Of a stretch of DNA of 64,000 nucleotides, positions 35,914 to 45,088 are shown piece after piece. Each line of letters begins with the position of its first letter. Position 1 is the first letter of the stretch. This DNA comes from Acidobacteriaceae bacterium KBS 83 (GTDB lineage: Bacteria; Acidobacteriota; Terriglobia; Terriglobales; Acidobacteriaceae), in assembly GCA_000381585.1 (NCBI GenBank), contig KB906741.1, positions 62,001-126,000 of the forward strand, read 5' to 3'. The position numbers and the translations under genes were made by a program. The notes under the pieces were generated by a model. That model worked only from the letters and a program-made list of their open reading frames with translations, searched no databases and was not told the DNA's origin.

Positions 35914-36717
35914 CTATTCGAACTGGCTTCTGGTTGAAGGAGTGCCCGCACACCTCTCGAGCACGGCAGCCAGGGCACGTACATCTTCTTCGCGGAGCTC
36001 GTAAGTTGGCAAGGCATCCGGCAGCACATGGACCATCGTTGTGTCTTCCTGTTGCAGAGGTCGACGAAGAGATGCATGGAGGGCTGACAATCCGGTGGCC
36101 TCGCATAGCGCGGCAGCATTCTGCACGCGAACGCCGGAACCGCCCATAATTTCGACGCGAGTGCCGGCGCGCTCCACCAATCTCATGACGACATCGACCG
36201 CTTCGGTGATCCGCTTGGCGCCGCCGGATGTCAATACAATATCCGCGCCCGCTGCGATGACGTCCTCGAGGGCGGCATCGAGATCGCGCGTCACGTCAAA
36301 GGCGCGATGGAAAGTGACCTGCATCGGCCGGGCGATGTCAACCAGATGACGGGTTACGGGTAGGTCGACCGTACCGCCGCGGGTGAGAACGCCCAGTACG
36401 ACGCCTGTTGCCCCTGCGGCCTTTGCAAGCTGGATATCGCGCTCCATCGCGCGTAATTCACCCGAGCTATAGCAAAAGTCGCCGCCTCGCGGACGAATCA
36501 TGCAATGCACCGGGATTGCGACGGCGGCCAGCACTTGCTCCAGCAGTCCCAGGCTGGGCGTTATTCCGCCATCTGCCAGCTCTCCGCAGAACTCAATACG
36601 GTGGGCTCCGCCGCGCGCCGCAATCTCGGCATTCGCGAGTGTTTCGACGCAGAGCTCCAGCTTCGGCTGCAGGGCTCTGGATTGGGCTAAAGGTGCAGTC
36701 GGCGCGTGGGCGAGCAT
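35914..36717 (-). CDS. cutC: CutC-family protein
   Basis: A 267-residue TIM-barrel protein of the CutC family, linked historically to copper tolerance, though its biochemical role is unsettled. Family markers: LELCVETLANAEIAARGGAHRIE (split across about 20-42), the near-invariant RPRGGDFCYS (about 75-84), FHRAFDVTRD and the LTSGG pocket. In several phyla cutC lies among glycan-degradation genes, as here, next to the GH35 gene on the opposite strand. A sugar-related role would fit that context, but this is inference. Confidence 0.88.
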   Translation of the reverse strand: MLAHAPTAPLAQSRALQPKLELCVETLANAEIAARGGAHRIEFCGELADGGITPSLGLLEQVLAAVAIPVHCMIRPRGGDFCYSSGELRAMERDIQLAKAAGATGVVLGVLTRGGTVDLPVTRHLVDIARPMQVTFHRAFDVTRDLDAALEDVIAAGADIVLTSGGAKRITEAVDVVMRLVERAGTRVEIMGGSGVRVQNAAALCEATGLSALHASLRRPLQQEDTTMVHVLPDALPTYELREEDVRALAAVLERCAGTPSTRSQFE

Positions 36718-36818
36718 GCCATTCCAACATACCGCAGTATTGTGTTTCGCGCTGCTTCCCGAAGTACCCGTGCCGTTGCGGCTTAGGGTACTCTGGCTTT
36801 CGCTCTCCGAGGGGTTTC

Positions 36819-38711
36819 ATGGCTTCTACAACTTTGCGAGTCTGCGCTGCTCTCTTCTTTGTTCTGGCTGCATCAGTCGTAGCACATTCCGCGCCTGCGC
36901 AGCACCATTTCGCTGTCGCGCATGGCCGTTTTGAGCTGGACGGCAAGCCGTTCCAGATCATCTCCGGAGATATGGATTATGTACGCACGCCGCGCGCTTA
37001 CTGGCGCGATCGCCTTCGTATGGCGCACGCCATCGGGATCAACACGGTGATGACGTATGTGTTCTGGAACTTCCATGAAACGCAGCCTGGCCAGTATGAC
37101 TTCACTGATCAGCGCGACGTTGCCGAGTTTATCCGCGAAGCACAGCAGGAGGGCCTCTACGTCATCCTGCGTCCCGGCCCGTACAGCTGCGGAGAATGGG
37201 ACCTGGGCGGTTATCCGGCGTGGACCTTGCGCGACCGCAAGCTGAAATTACGCAGTCTTGACCCTGCATACCAGCGGGCGGCCAGCCGCTGGATGGATCG
37301 GCTCGGGCAGGAACTGGCGCCACTGCAGATAGATCGCGGCGGCCCGATCCTGGCCGTGCAGGTGGAGAACGAATACGGGTCGTTCCAGGATGCCAGGGAG
37401 AACGATCATGCCTACATGGAGCGTGCGCGCGAGGTGGTGCTGCACGCGGGCTTCACCGACGCGCTGCTTTACACGGCGGATGGAGCAGAGGAGCTAACCA
37501 GAGGCTCGCTGCCCGATCTGCCCGCTGCCGTTGACTTCGGCACGGGAGAGGCTGAACATTCTTTCGCGCTCTATAGCAAGCTGCATCCCGAGGGCCCGTA
37601 CTTTTGCGCAGAATACTGGGCCGGCTGGTTCGATCATTGGGGCGCGAAGCACGAGCACACGGACGCCGCAAAGCAGGTAGCCGAAATCCGCTGGATGCTG
37701 AAGCGAGGCTACTCCGTCAGCATGTACATGCTTTTTGGCGGCACCAGCTTCGGCTGGTTCAGCGGCGCGAATTCTAACGGGCACAACTATCAGCCTGATG
37801 TAACCAGCTACGACTACGATGCGCCTATCGACGAGGCAGGGCGGCCAAGGCCAAAGTTCTTCGAGATACGCAAGGCGATCCAGGAAATCACGGGAGCTAC
37901 GCCTCCACCGGTTCCTGAGCCGCCTATTCTCGGCTCACTGCCGCCGATTCAGCTCATCGATAGAGTCTCGCTATGGGACACGTTGCCGGCGCCTGTGAAG
38001 TCGGAGCAACCGCTGACCATGGAAGATCTGCAACAGGATTTCGGGTATGTGCTCTACAGCACCAGGCTGCGCGGTCCGATATCGGGGGATCTGGCGCTTG
38101 ACCAACTTCACTCGTATGCGCGCGTCTACCTCGACCACAAACTCGCCGGCATACTCGATCGCCGTCTCGGCAAGATGACCTTACCGCTCACTGTCACAGC
38201 CGGCGAGCAGCGGCTCGACATCTTGGTTGAGAACTCCGGCCGTGTGAACTTCACTTCTGTGCTGCGGACCGAGCAGGCCGGCATCACCCATGGCGTCACG
38301 TTCGCTGGCAAGCCTGTCACCAGCTGGGAGAACTACGCACTGCCTTTCGATGATCCCGCGTTGGCGCATTTTACGCGGCAGGCACAGACCTCCGGTCCTA
38401 CCCTCTATCGAGGGACCTTCTCTATCGGCAAGCCAACCGACAGCTTCCTGGACATGCGCGCGTATGGCAAAGGACAGGTGTGGGTCAACGGTCATGCACT
38501 TGGTCGGTACTGGAGCATTGGTCCGCAGGGTGGCCTGTATCTTCCAGGAGCATGGTTGCATCCCGGTCGCAATGAGGTTGTGCTGCTCGACCTTGATGGC
38601 GGTCCAGTGCCGCCGCTCAGCAGCGTCGATTACGCATTGATCGATGAGCCGATACGCGCTGAACGCGTGAAGCCGATACCAACAGAGAAGGTTGGATCGA
38701 CGCAAGACTGA
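36819..38711 (+). CDS. GH35 beta-galactosidase, secreted
   Basis: Retaining exo-beta-galactosidase removing terminal galactose from glycans. The 630 residues start with a Sec signal (STTLRVCAALFFVLAASVVA). The N-terminal barrel shows RPGPYSCGEWDLGGYPAW, the acid/base Glu in QVENEYGSF (about 183) and the nucleophile Glu in YFCAEYWAGWFDHWG (about 262). Beta-sandwich jelly rolls follow, with the GKGQVWVNGHALGRYW signature near the C-terminus. ATG 36819 follows GAGGGGTTTC; the frame is open further up, but those residues overlap cutC. It is first of a three-gene run with the Tat protein and the unknown cytoplasmic protein. Confidence 0.93.
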   Translation: MASTTLRVCAALFFVLAASVVAHSAPAQHHFAVAHGRFELDGKPFQIISGDMDYVRTPRAYWRDRLRMAHAIGINTVMTYVFWNFHETQPGQYDFTDQRDVAEFIREAQQEGLYVILRPGPYSCGEWDLGGYPAWTLRDRKLKLRSLDPAYQRAASRWMDRLGQELAPLQIDRGGPILAVQVENEYGSFQDARENDHAYMERAREVVLHAGFTDALLYTADGAEELTRGSLPDLPAAVDFGTGEAEHSFALYSKLHPEGPYFCAEYWAGWFDHWGAKHEHTDAAKQVAEIRWMLKRGYSVSMYMLFGGTSFGWFSGANSNGHNYQPDVTSYDYDAPIDEAGRPRPKFFEIRKAIQEITGATPPPVPEPPILGSLPPIQLIDRVSLWDTLPAPVKSEQPLTMEDLQQDFGYVLYSTRLRGPISGDLALDQLHSYARVYLDHKLAGILDRRLGKMTLPLTVTAGEQRLDILVENSGRVNFTSVLRTEQAGITHGVTFAGKPVTSWENYALPFDDPALAHFTRQAQTSGPTLYRGTFSIGKPTDSFLDMRAYGKGQVWVNGHALGRYWSIGPQGGLYLPGAWLHPGRNEVVLLDLDGGPVPPLSSVDYALIDEPIRAERVKPIPTEKVGSTQD

Positions 38712-38810
38712 GATGGCACGTTAGCCGTGGCTCTTGTGGCTGGCCGGTTCCGATGTGTAGAGTCGGAGCCACACACTTTTCTGGTCAGCGCGACCGAGGA
38801 TCTCATCCCG

Positions 38811-39980
38811 ATGTCGTCTACTTCAGACGCGTTTGCTTCCCTGCTGCGCAGTCAAACTCGCCGCGAATTTTTACGGCTTGCCGCCGGCACGGTTGCCGCG
38901 ACGGCGGTATCCACGCTGGTTCCTTCGGCCTTCGCTACCGGCGCTCGGCCGCAGCCGCGCAGTGTGGTCGTGACGTTCGGCGGGGGTGCTCGCGATGAGG
39001 AGACCTTTGCTGTCGAAGGCCAACAGAACATCCCCCATCTTCTAGGCGAGCTCATACCGCAGGGGACATTCTTTACCCAGGTGGTGAACCGTGGCATTCT
39101 CGGCCACTACGTCGCTACGGCAGGCATCGTCACAGGATGCTACGAAACGTTCGATAACTTCATTGCGCAGCCTACGGGGAATCCGACTCTCTTTGAATAT
39201 TTTCGCCGAGGCCTCTCGCGGCCAATGGATGACGCCTGGGTCATCGCGCCCAGCAATGGCTTTCAGCAAATCGGCTTCAGCCGTCATGGCGGGTACCAGG
39301 GGCAGGGGGCCGGCGTCATCCTGCCCAAGCAATTACTCGCCGCGGCTGTCGGAAGGCAGCATCCGCAATCGCTGGTCGATTACGAGCACCTGCTGCAGGA
39401 CAACTACGAGATGCCGGTATATCGGCCCTCGCTTTCGCAAAGCGATGGGGAGCTTCATCTCGAGCAGCTCGCTTCAACTCTGCGGTTCTCCGTGGAAGAC
39501 TTTACGCGTGATGCCCGCGCCCTCGACAGCGCCGATGCTCTGTCGCTCTCGATCGCACGCCGGTTGATGGCACAAGTGTCGCCGTCGATGCTACTTATTA
39601 CGTTGCACGATATGGATGTCGCACACGCCGGCGCATTTTCGCTCTACGTGGATGCGATCCAGCGCGCTGACCGCATTTGCGGCGAGCTGTGGACCACCAT
39701 CCAGACCATGCCTGAGTACAAGGACCGCACCGGCCTCTTCATCATGCCGGACTTTGGGCGCGATGCAGATGGCGATCCAGGCGGCAACGGCTTCCAGCAT
39801 CACCGCACCGGGGGTGCAATGGCTCGCACCACTTGGCTGCTGGCACTCGGGCCAGGCATTCGGCAGAATGTCACCGTCGACCGTGCCATCCAGCCGATCG
39901 ACCTGGTGCCCACTATCGGCAAGCGTCATGGTTTTGAGACGCCATACGTTAAGGGCGCTCCCATCGCGGAGCTCGCATGA
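38811..39980 (+). CDS. Tat-exported alkaline-phosphatase/sulfatase-superfamily protein, specificity unknown
   Basis: A 389-residue protein with a twin-arginine signal (TRREFLRLAAG at about 16-26, then a hydrophobic run ending in AFA). The rest resembles the alkaline-phosphatase superfamily: NIPHLLGELIPQGTFFTQVVN early, and a C-terminal metal-site-like FIMPDFGRDADGDPGGNGFQHHRTGG. No Ser/Cys nucleophile in a sulfatase CxPSR motif is visible, so it is not a standard formylglycine sulfatase. It is followed after 10 bases by the unknown gene at 39991, so the two form a unit. Start chosen at ATG 38811 so that the Tat motif sits near the terminus. Confidence 0.7.
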   Translation: MSSTSDAFASLLRSQTRREFLRLAAGTVAATAVSTLVPSAFATGARPQPRSVVVTFGGGARDEETFAVEGQQNIPHLLGELIPQGTFFTQVVNRGILGHYVATAGIVTGCYETFDNFIAQPTGNPTLFEYFRRGLSRPMDDAWVIAPSNGFQQIGFSRHGGYQGQGAGVILPKQLLAAAVGRQHPQSLVDYEHLLQDNYEMPVYRPSLSQSDGELHLEQLASTLRFSVEDFTRDARALDSADALSLSIARRLMAQVSPSMLLITLHDMDVAHAGAFSLYVDAIQRADRICGELWTTIQTMPEYKDRTGLFIMPDFGRDADGDPGGNGFQHHRTGGAMARTTWLLALGPGIRQNVTVDRAIQPIDLVPTIGKRHGFETPYVKGAPIAELA

Positions 39981-39990
39981 GAGCAGTGCA

Positions 39991-41190
39991 ATGACGCCCG
40001 ATCAGCTCACCGCCGCCAGCTTCGCCGGCTATTCACCGCAGGCGCGGCAATTTGCCATCGCACACCTGGGACTGCTGCAGCAGCTTCCGATTGCCGTTGC
40101 GCCGGCCTTCCTGCGAGAAATTATTGTGTTTGACTTGCGCTTTCCCGCTGAGCGCCGCACCTTCGAACGCCAGTGCGTGTGGCTCGAATCGCTCGCTCCG
40201 GAGCAACGTGCGCGGCTGCTTGCGCCCTTCCGGCAGATCAGTATGCCGGCGGGCATGGCTGCAAAGGATTGGGTCGGCTCACCGCAGGCGTTTCTTGAGG
40301 AGCTTACCGCTTATCTTTGGTCCAGCAGCCAAATTGATGCCTATCGGCGTGCCGCGCAGGATCTTCTTGCTGCGCCTCTGGACGAGACGCACCAAAAAGA
40401 TCGCCTCGTCATCGTCGTGGTCGGCAAGGACGCAACGGCTCCCAGCCCGCAACTCTTTCGCAAACTCGCGCCGCATGGCGTCACGCTGCACAACCTACAA
40501 TGGACGGCCGCGACACCGCGGCAACTCCACGCGACACTGTGGAACGATGCTGGTTCCGTTGCGCCATACACCCGTTGGTACATCGATGGCGGCGAACCCT
40601 GGCCGCACGATACTGCTTCGGTGGATCTACTCTCCTACGCGCAGTTGCAGCCGGTGCGGGAAAATGTGCTGGAACGGATGAACCGCTTTACACAGTCCGG
40701 ACCCGGAGGAGCGGAGGCCATGCGTCGCATGCTCGAAGGTCTTCATTCCGCGGAATCCGGGGCGGATACCGTCACCTCCGATCCGCTGATGCAGCATTTC
40801 ATCACCATGCTCTTTGTGGAAGGATCCGGCACGCAGATCTACAGCACATCCTATGTGCAATGGGCTGCACGTGAGACGCTGCGTCGTGCCCAGCCGGAAC
40901 AACTGTTGGTGCGCTTCGCGCCGCGTCAGCGACAGCGCACCTTGAATCAACTATTCGATGCAGCAACGAATGTAGAAGTGCCAGATCCCGAAGGCTCGCT
41001 GCGCGATGCTGATATCAGTGCCTATTACATTCTGCTGGATCTGCTTCGCATCGCTGATCCGGCCCATATCACCTTTCTCGCCTGGCGGGAGAATCAGGGC
41101 CACGCTGTGCTCATCTCGCCGCGCGCCCCGGCAGGGCATGTCGACGATTCTCCGATTGACCTCACAACCGCATTTACGAAATACGCGTAG
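39991..41190 (+). CDS. Unknown cytoplasmic protein paired with the Tat phosphatase-like gene
   Basis: A 399-residue soluble protein with no signal peptide or membrane helix. I recognise no family. Visible features: a helical N-terminal part rich in Ala/Leu/Arg (about 1-125), a beta-strand KDRLVIVVVGKDA (about 133-145) that could begin a Rossmann-like part, the element WYIDGGEPWPHD (about 194-205), and a mainly helical C-terminal half ending in a strand pair ITFLAWRENQGHAVLIS. It is 10 bases after the exported protein and converges, with 2 bases between stops, on the asparaginase gene. A chaperone or maturation factor for its exported neighbour is one possibility, purely from context. Confidence 0.7.
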   Translation: MTPDQLTAASFAGYSPQARQFAIAHLGLLQQLPIAVAPAFLREIIVFDLRFPAERRTFERQCVWLESLAPEQRARLLAPFRQISMPAGMAAKDWVGSPQAFLEELTAYLWSSSQIDAYRRAAQDLLAAPLDETHQKDRLVIVVVGKDATAPSPQLFRKLAPHGVTLHNLQWTAATPRQLHATLWNDAGSVAPYTRWYIDGGEPWPHDTASVDLLSYAQLQPVRENVLERMNRFTQSGPGGAEAMRRMLEGLHSAESGADTVTSDPLMQHFITMLFVEGSGTQIYSTSYVQWAARETLRRAQPEQLLVRFAPRQRQRTLNQLFDAATNVEVPDPEGSLRDADISAYYILLDLLRIADPAHITFLAWRENQGHAVLISPRAPAGHVDDSPIDLTTAFTKYA

Positions 41191-41192
41191 CC

Positions 41193-42266
41193 TCACTTCA
41201 CTTCGACTTCCGGCTTGCCGCCTTCTACCTGTCTTGCCCGAAACATTCCAAGCGTGTTGTAACTCCACACCGGATCGCTCTTCCTGTTGAGCACGATCAC
41301 GCCGCCCTCGCCGCCCTTCAGCTTCGCAACTTCACCGCGAATCACTTGTTCGGCGGCCTCGCTGGTGGTCATCCCCTTCATCTCCACCAGTGCGCAAATC
41401 TCCTTCGCAGCGTCCAGCCGAATAAAATATTCGCCCACTCCGGTAGCGGACACCGCACACGAATCATTTGCTGCGTAGGTGCCTGCACCGATCACTGGCG
41501 AATCGCCTACGCGTCCGGGCAGCTTACCCTGCATTCCTCCAGTAGAAGTGCCCGCGCTCACGTTGCGCCGCATATCGCGCGCGACTGCGCCGACCGTTCC
41601 GAAACGATGCGCGAAAGGTGCCACACCGTGCGACCATGCCACGGCATGCGGCGCGGCGGGTACGCCTGGTGGTCGCGGTGGCAGGGGTTTTCCCTGAGCG
41701 CGTAGAACGCCCAGCAGCTCCTGCCAGCGCATCTCGGTGAAAAAGTAAGACGGCGGCATTTGCGGCAGATGCTGAGTCACGGCGAAAGCGTCCGCGCCCG
41801 GTCCCACCATCATCACGTATGGCGAATGTTCCATCACCGCACGGGCAAGCGCAATTGGGTTCTTAGTCGCGCTTACGCCGGCGACCGAACCGGCTTCGAG
41901 CGTTGCTCCATCCATAATCGCCGCATCCATCTCGTTCCTGCCTTCAGCGTCGAATGCTGAACCGCTGCCGGCGTTGAACAACGGATCATCCTCGAGCACC
42001 TCGATGGCCGCTTGCACCGCGTCGATGGATCGCCCACCCTTGCTGAGCACCGCGGCCCCGGCCTGAAGCGCGCGTGCCAGTGACGCGTGATACGCTTCCG
42101 CGGTCGCAGGATCCATGTGCTGCCACTCCTCTTCACCTGCCCCGCCGTGGATCGCGATCGCCCACTTTGTCGGATGTGAATTCGCTGACTGAGCGCATGT
42201 GGTAGACGCAAGGATCGCCAGCGAAATGAGCGGAAGCAGGTGCCGAATTCCCGCGCGGATAAGCAT
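41193..42266 (-). CDS. Secreted isoaspartyl peptidase/L-asparaginase-type Ntn hydrolase (candidate glycosylasparaginase)
   Basis: A 357-residue Ntn-hydrolase precursor with a Sec signal (IRHLLPLISLAILASTTCAQ). It should self-cleave before the Thr of FGTVGAVARD (about residue 205), which becomes the nucleophile. The substrate-pocket signature GRVGDSPVIGAGTYA and the GEYFIR element follow. Sequence is closer to the plant-type/IaaA isoaspartyl peptidases than to lysosomal aspartylglucosaminidase. Yet an exported form between glycosidase genes suggests action on GlcNAc-Asn or on peptides from glycoproteins. Its ATG lies 2 bases after the stop of the beta-mannosidase gene, with GGAGAC inside that gene's end, so the two are one operon. 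Confidence 0.85.
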   Translation of the reverse strand: MLIRAGIRHLLPLISLAILASTTCAQSANSHPTKWAIAIHGGAGEEEWQHMDPATAEAYHASLARALQAGAAVLSKGGRSIDAVQAAIEVLEDDPLFNAGSGSAFDAEGRNEMDAAIMDGATLEAGSVAGVSATKNPIALARAVMEHSPYVMMVGPGADAFAVTQHLPQMPPSYFFTEMRWQELLGVLRAQGKPLPPRPPGVPAAPHAVAWSHGVAPFAHRFGTVGAVARDMRRNVSAGTSTGGMQGKLPGRVGDSPVIGAGTYAANDSCAVSATGVGEYFIRLDAAKEICALVEMKGMTTSEAAEQVIRGEVAKLKGGEGGVIVLNRKSDPVWSYNTLGMFRARQVEGGKPEVEVK

Positions 42267-42268
42267 CG

Positions 42269-44932
42269 TCAGTCTCCAGCCCCTGCCATCGATGGCATCG
42301 TTGCCGCATCCAGTGTCTGCACATGTAATGCACGCTCGAGCGCCGCTGCGGCTGCGCTGCTCTTGATCGGAATCGTGCGACTCTCACCCGGCAGCAGTGT
42401 GAACGCATTATCCGTGAGGGTCACGTCTTGGTCGCCGAAAGAGATCCAGATATCGCTTGCCAGAGTATCGGCACGGAGCGTCAGTTCGAGGCCGTGTGTG
42501 CCTGCTGTCACATGCGCCGTCACAGTCGCATGCGGCAGCTTGAGGCCGCGTGCGGCGCGGAAGTAAAGGAGGCGACGCGAGACGGCTTTGCCATCCACCT
42601 CCATCGTGAAGACGACCAATGTACTGGCCGCATCCGCGCCCTTCAGTAGCGCGTCGTCGGTAGTCGAGTTCATTCGTGTGCTCGATAACGGCGGCATCGT
42701 CACCGGGGCTGTCGAGTCTGAGAGAATGCGCCCGTCGAAGTTCATGACCTGCATATGCACGTTCGCCTGAACCGGCACTGTACGGTCGTTGACCGCATAC
42801 ACCGTTGTCGTGCCATCCTGCCGGATTGGCACGACCAGCAGATCGTTGTAGAAGCGACGTGCATGAAACTGCAGTGCCTTCCATCTACCGAATGAATCAA
42901 TGCTGGCCCACGAAGCTGCCGGCCAGCAATCGTTGAGCTGCCAGTAAAGGGAGCCCATGGAGCGCGGACGGCTCGCGCGCAGATGCTCGGCCTCAAGCTC
43001 GATCGCTTCTGCCTGCATCACCTGGCTCAGATAGACGAAAGCAGGGAAGTCCTCTGGCTCGCCAAAGTAGCGTCGCAGATAGACAAGCAGCCGATCGTTG
43101 CCGTTGCCGTTCGCAAACTTCTGGTGCGCACGCAATACTGGCGAGTCTAGAGTCTGCTCAGCGGGCGAGGCGAAGGCACGAATCGTGCGCATATCCGGCA
43201 TCGCCTCGAAACCGTACTCGGAGACGAACCGCGGTGTGTCCTTTAAGTAGTCTTCAATCGGCGCCGAGCCTGACCACACGTTCCACGAGTGCACATCGCC
43301 ATTGTCATTGCTGTTCGCCGTCGTCTCATGGTTCGCGCTCGGCGTGCTGGGCCAGTACGGTACCTCGGGATCCCGGACGGCTACGGTACGTTTTAGGATG
43401 TCGTCGAAGAGCAGGCTCATGCCTGTTTCGATTTTCGCCCGTTCGGCAGGGGAAATATTCTGCTTTAGCAGCATTCGGTCAGGCCACGCATCCCATCCGG
43501 TCTCGACTTCGTTATTGCCGCACCAGAGCGTGAGGCTGGGATGATCGCGCAGCCGATCGACCTGTTCGATCGCCTCCTGCTCCACATTTGCACGGAAGTC
43601 CGGATCATCGGGCGGAATCGCGCCACCAAACATGAAGTCCTGCCAGACCATCAAGCCAAGCCGGTCGCACTCATCGTAGAAGTCATCGCTCTCGTAATAG
43701 CCGCCGCCCCACAGCCGCACCATATTCATATTTGCATCGCGTGCCGATTCAAGAATCCCGCGATGTTGTTCCGGCGTGACACGATCGGGGAAACTGTCGA
43801 AGGGAATAACGTCCGCGCCTTTGGCAAATATAGGCACCCCGTTTACCTCGAAGCCAAAGCTCTTGCCCCACTGGTCCTTGTCACGGAGCAGCCGCACAGT
43901 CCGCAGACCTGTGACACGCTCCGCGGTGAGCGTCTCATGGCCAACCTTTATCGTCGCGGATACCCGATAGAGATTCTGTGGCCCGTATCCAACCGGCCAC
44001 CAGCGGTCCGGATGCTCGATGACGATTGGCACATGCAGGGTATTGCTGCCGGGCACGAGTTGCACCGCGACCTCGGGAATAGAGACGTGATCGCCCTTTG
44101 GTGTCACGTACGTCACCGACGCGATGGTTTTTATCGCCCCCGAAGATTCGATCCGTAGCTGGGCATCGAGCGATGCGGCATCCGCGCTAACTGAGTTCTG
44201 GAGCACGTGAAGGGTATCGACGCGTGCGATGTCCCATGTTTGCAGCCGCACCGGCTGCCATATCCCCTCTGTCACATAGCGCGGACCCCAGTCCCATCCG
44301 TACTGGTACGCAGCTTTGCGAATGTAATTTGCCGTCTGCACGCCTTTCGGCTCATCTCCAAATGCAGAGTCAAACTCGCCCGGCAGCTGAAAAGCGCGCT
44401 TGAGCGTGACCGGCAGCAGCCGCCGGACCGGCGATGCGAAGGTTACGGTCAACTCGTTCGCTCCGCTGTGCACAAAGCCTTTCACCGGCACGCGCCAGTG
44501 GCGGAACATATTGTCCGCTTGCAGAATTTGCTGCCCGTTCAGTCGCACAGTTGCATACGTGTCCAGGCCATCGAAGACCAGATCGAGATGATCGTGGGTC
44601 AACATCGTGGCATCCACGTTGAGCATCGTCTGGTACTCCCAATCGGCAAGACCGATCCATTGCAGTTGAGCCTCATGGGCGCCGGTAAAGGGATCCGTGA
44701 TCAGGCCGTTGCGCAACAGGTCGGTCTGCACTGTGGATGGAACGGTCGCAGAGTGCCATTGCTGCGCCTCCCGGTGTGCGGACGCATCCGGAGTGGAAGC
44801 TGCCAGCCGAAATTGCCACCCACCGACGATCATCCTGCCCGGCACAGATGCGCTTTCTGCTCGGATTGGAGAAGAGGCAAGAACTCCGAAGAAAAGAGTG
44901 AAAACTGCGAACGTTACCGACCGAAGCCGCAT
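42269..44932 (-). CDS. GH2 beta-mannosidase, secreted
   Basis: Retaining exo-beta-mannosidase; would cut the core Man-beta-1,4-GlcNAc bond of N-glycans or mannan oligomers. The 887 residues start with a Sec signal (RLRSVTFAVFTLFFGVLASS). Order: sugar-binding jelly roll (GGWQFRLA...), Ig-like domain, TIM barrel with the acid/base Glu in LWCGNNEVETGW and the nucleophile Glu in FVSEYGFEAMPD, then C-terminal beta domains. The SLYWQLNDCWPAASW segment is typical of the mannosidase branch of GH2. ATG 44932 has GAGGATAC before it; 27 further codons are open upstream without a ribosome site. First gene of the operon with the asparaginase. Confidence 0.92.
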   Translation of the reverse strand: MRLRSVTFAVFTLFFGVLASSPIRAESASVPGRMIVGGWQFRLAASTPDASAHREAQQWHSATVPSTVQTDLLRNGLITDPFTGAHEAQLQWIGLADWEYQTMLNVDATMLTHDHLDLVFDGLDTYATVRLNGQQILQADNMFRHWRVPVKGFVHSGANELTVTFASPVRRLLPVTLKRAFQLPGEFDSAFGDEPKGVQTANYIRKAAYQYGWDWGPRYVTEGIWQPVRLQTWDIARVDTLHVLQNSVSADAASLDAQLRIESSGAIKTIASVTYVTPKGDHVSIPEVAVQLVPGSNTLHVPIVIEHPDRWWPVGYGPQNLYRVSATIKVGHETLTAERVTGLRTVRLLRDKDQWGKSFGFEVNGVPIFAKGADVIPFDSFPDRVTPEQHRGILESARDANMNMVRLWGGGYYESDDFYDECDRLGLMVWQDFMFGGAIPPDDPDFRANVEQEAIEQVDRLRDHPSLTLWCGNNEVETGWDAWPDRMLLKQNISPAERAKIETGMSLLFDDILKRTVAVRDPEVPYWPSTPSANHETTANSNDNGDVHSWNVWSGSAPIEDYLKDTPRFVSEYGFEAMPDMRTIRAFASPAEQTLDSPVLRAHQKFANGNGNDRLLVYLRRYFGEPEDFPAFVYLSQVMQAEAIELEAEHLRASRPRSMGSLYWQLNDCWPAASWASIDSFGRWKALQFHARRFYNDLLVVPIRQDGTTTVYAVNDRTVPVQANVHMQVMNFDGRILSDSTAPVTMPPLSSTRMNSTTDDALLKGADAASTLVVFTMEVDGKAVSRRLLYFRAARGLKLPHATVTAHVTAGTHGLELTLRADTLASDIWISFGDQDVTLTDNAFTLLPGESRTIPIKSSAAAAALERALHVQTLDAATMPSMAGAGD

Positions 44933-45088
44933 GTATCCTCGCGAAGACTTATTGCTGACCAAAATCCTGCTAGTCAGAGTTGTAAATTGATCATTCAAGC
45001 TTAATATGGACATTTCCGAGAATGAGAAGCCTGCCGAGGCCGCTTACTTTAACGCGTCGAGCATACTCCAGCGTTCTTAGGGGGCACG

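Noticed and set aside
36408-36818. N-terminal extension of the GH35 gene back to 36408
   Set aside because: It overlaps cutC on the other strand and has no signal-peptide features; ATG 36819 has a ribosome site and Sec signal.
38811-39980. Formylglycine-dependent sulfatase
   Set aside because: No C/S-x-P-x-R motif; only the wider alkaline-phosphatase superfamily is supported.
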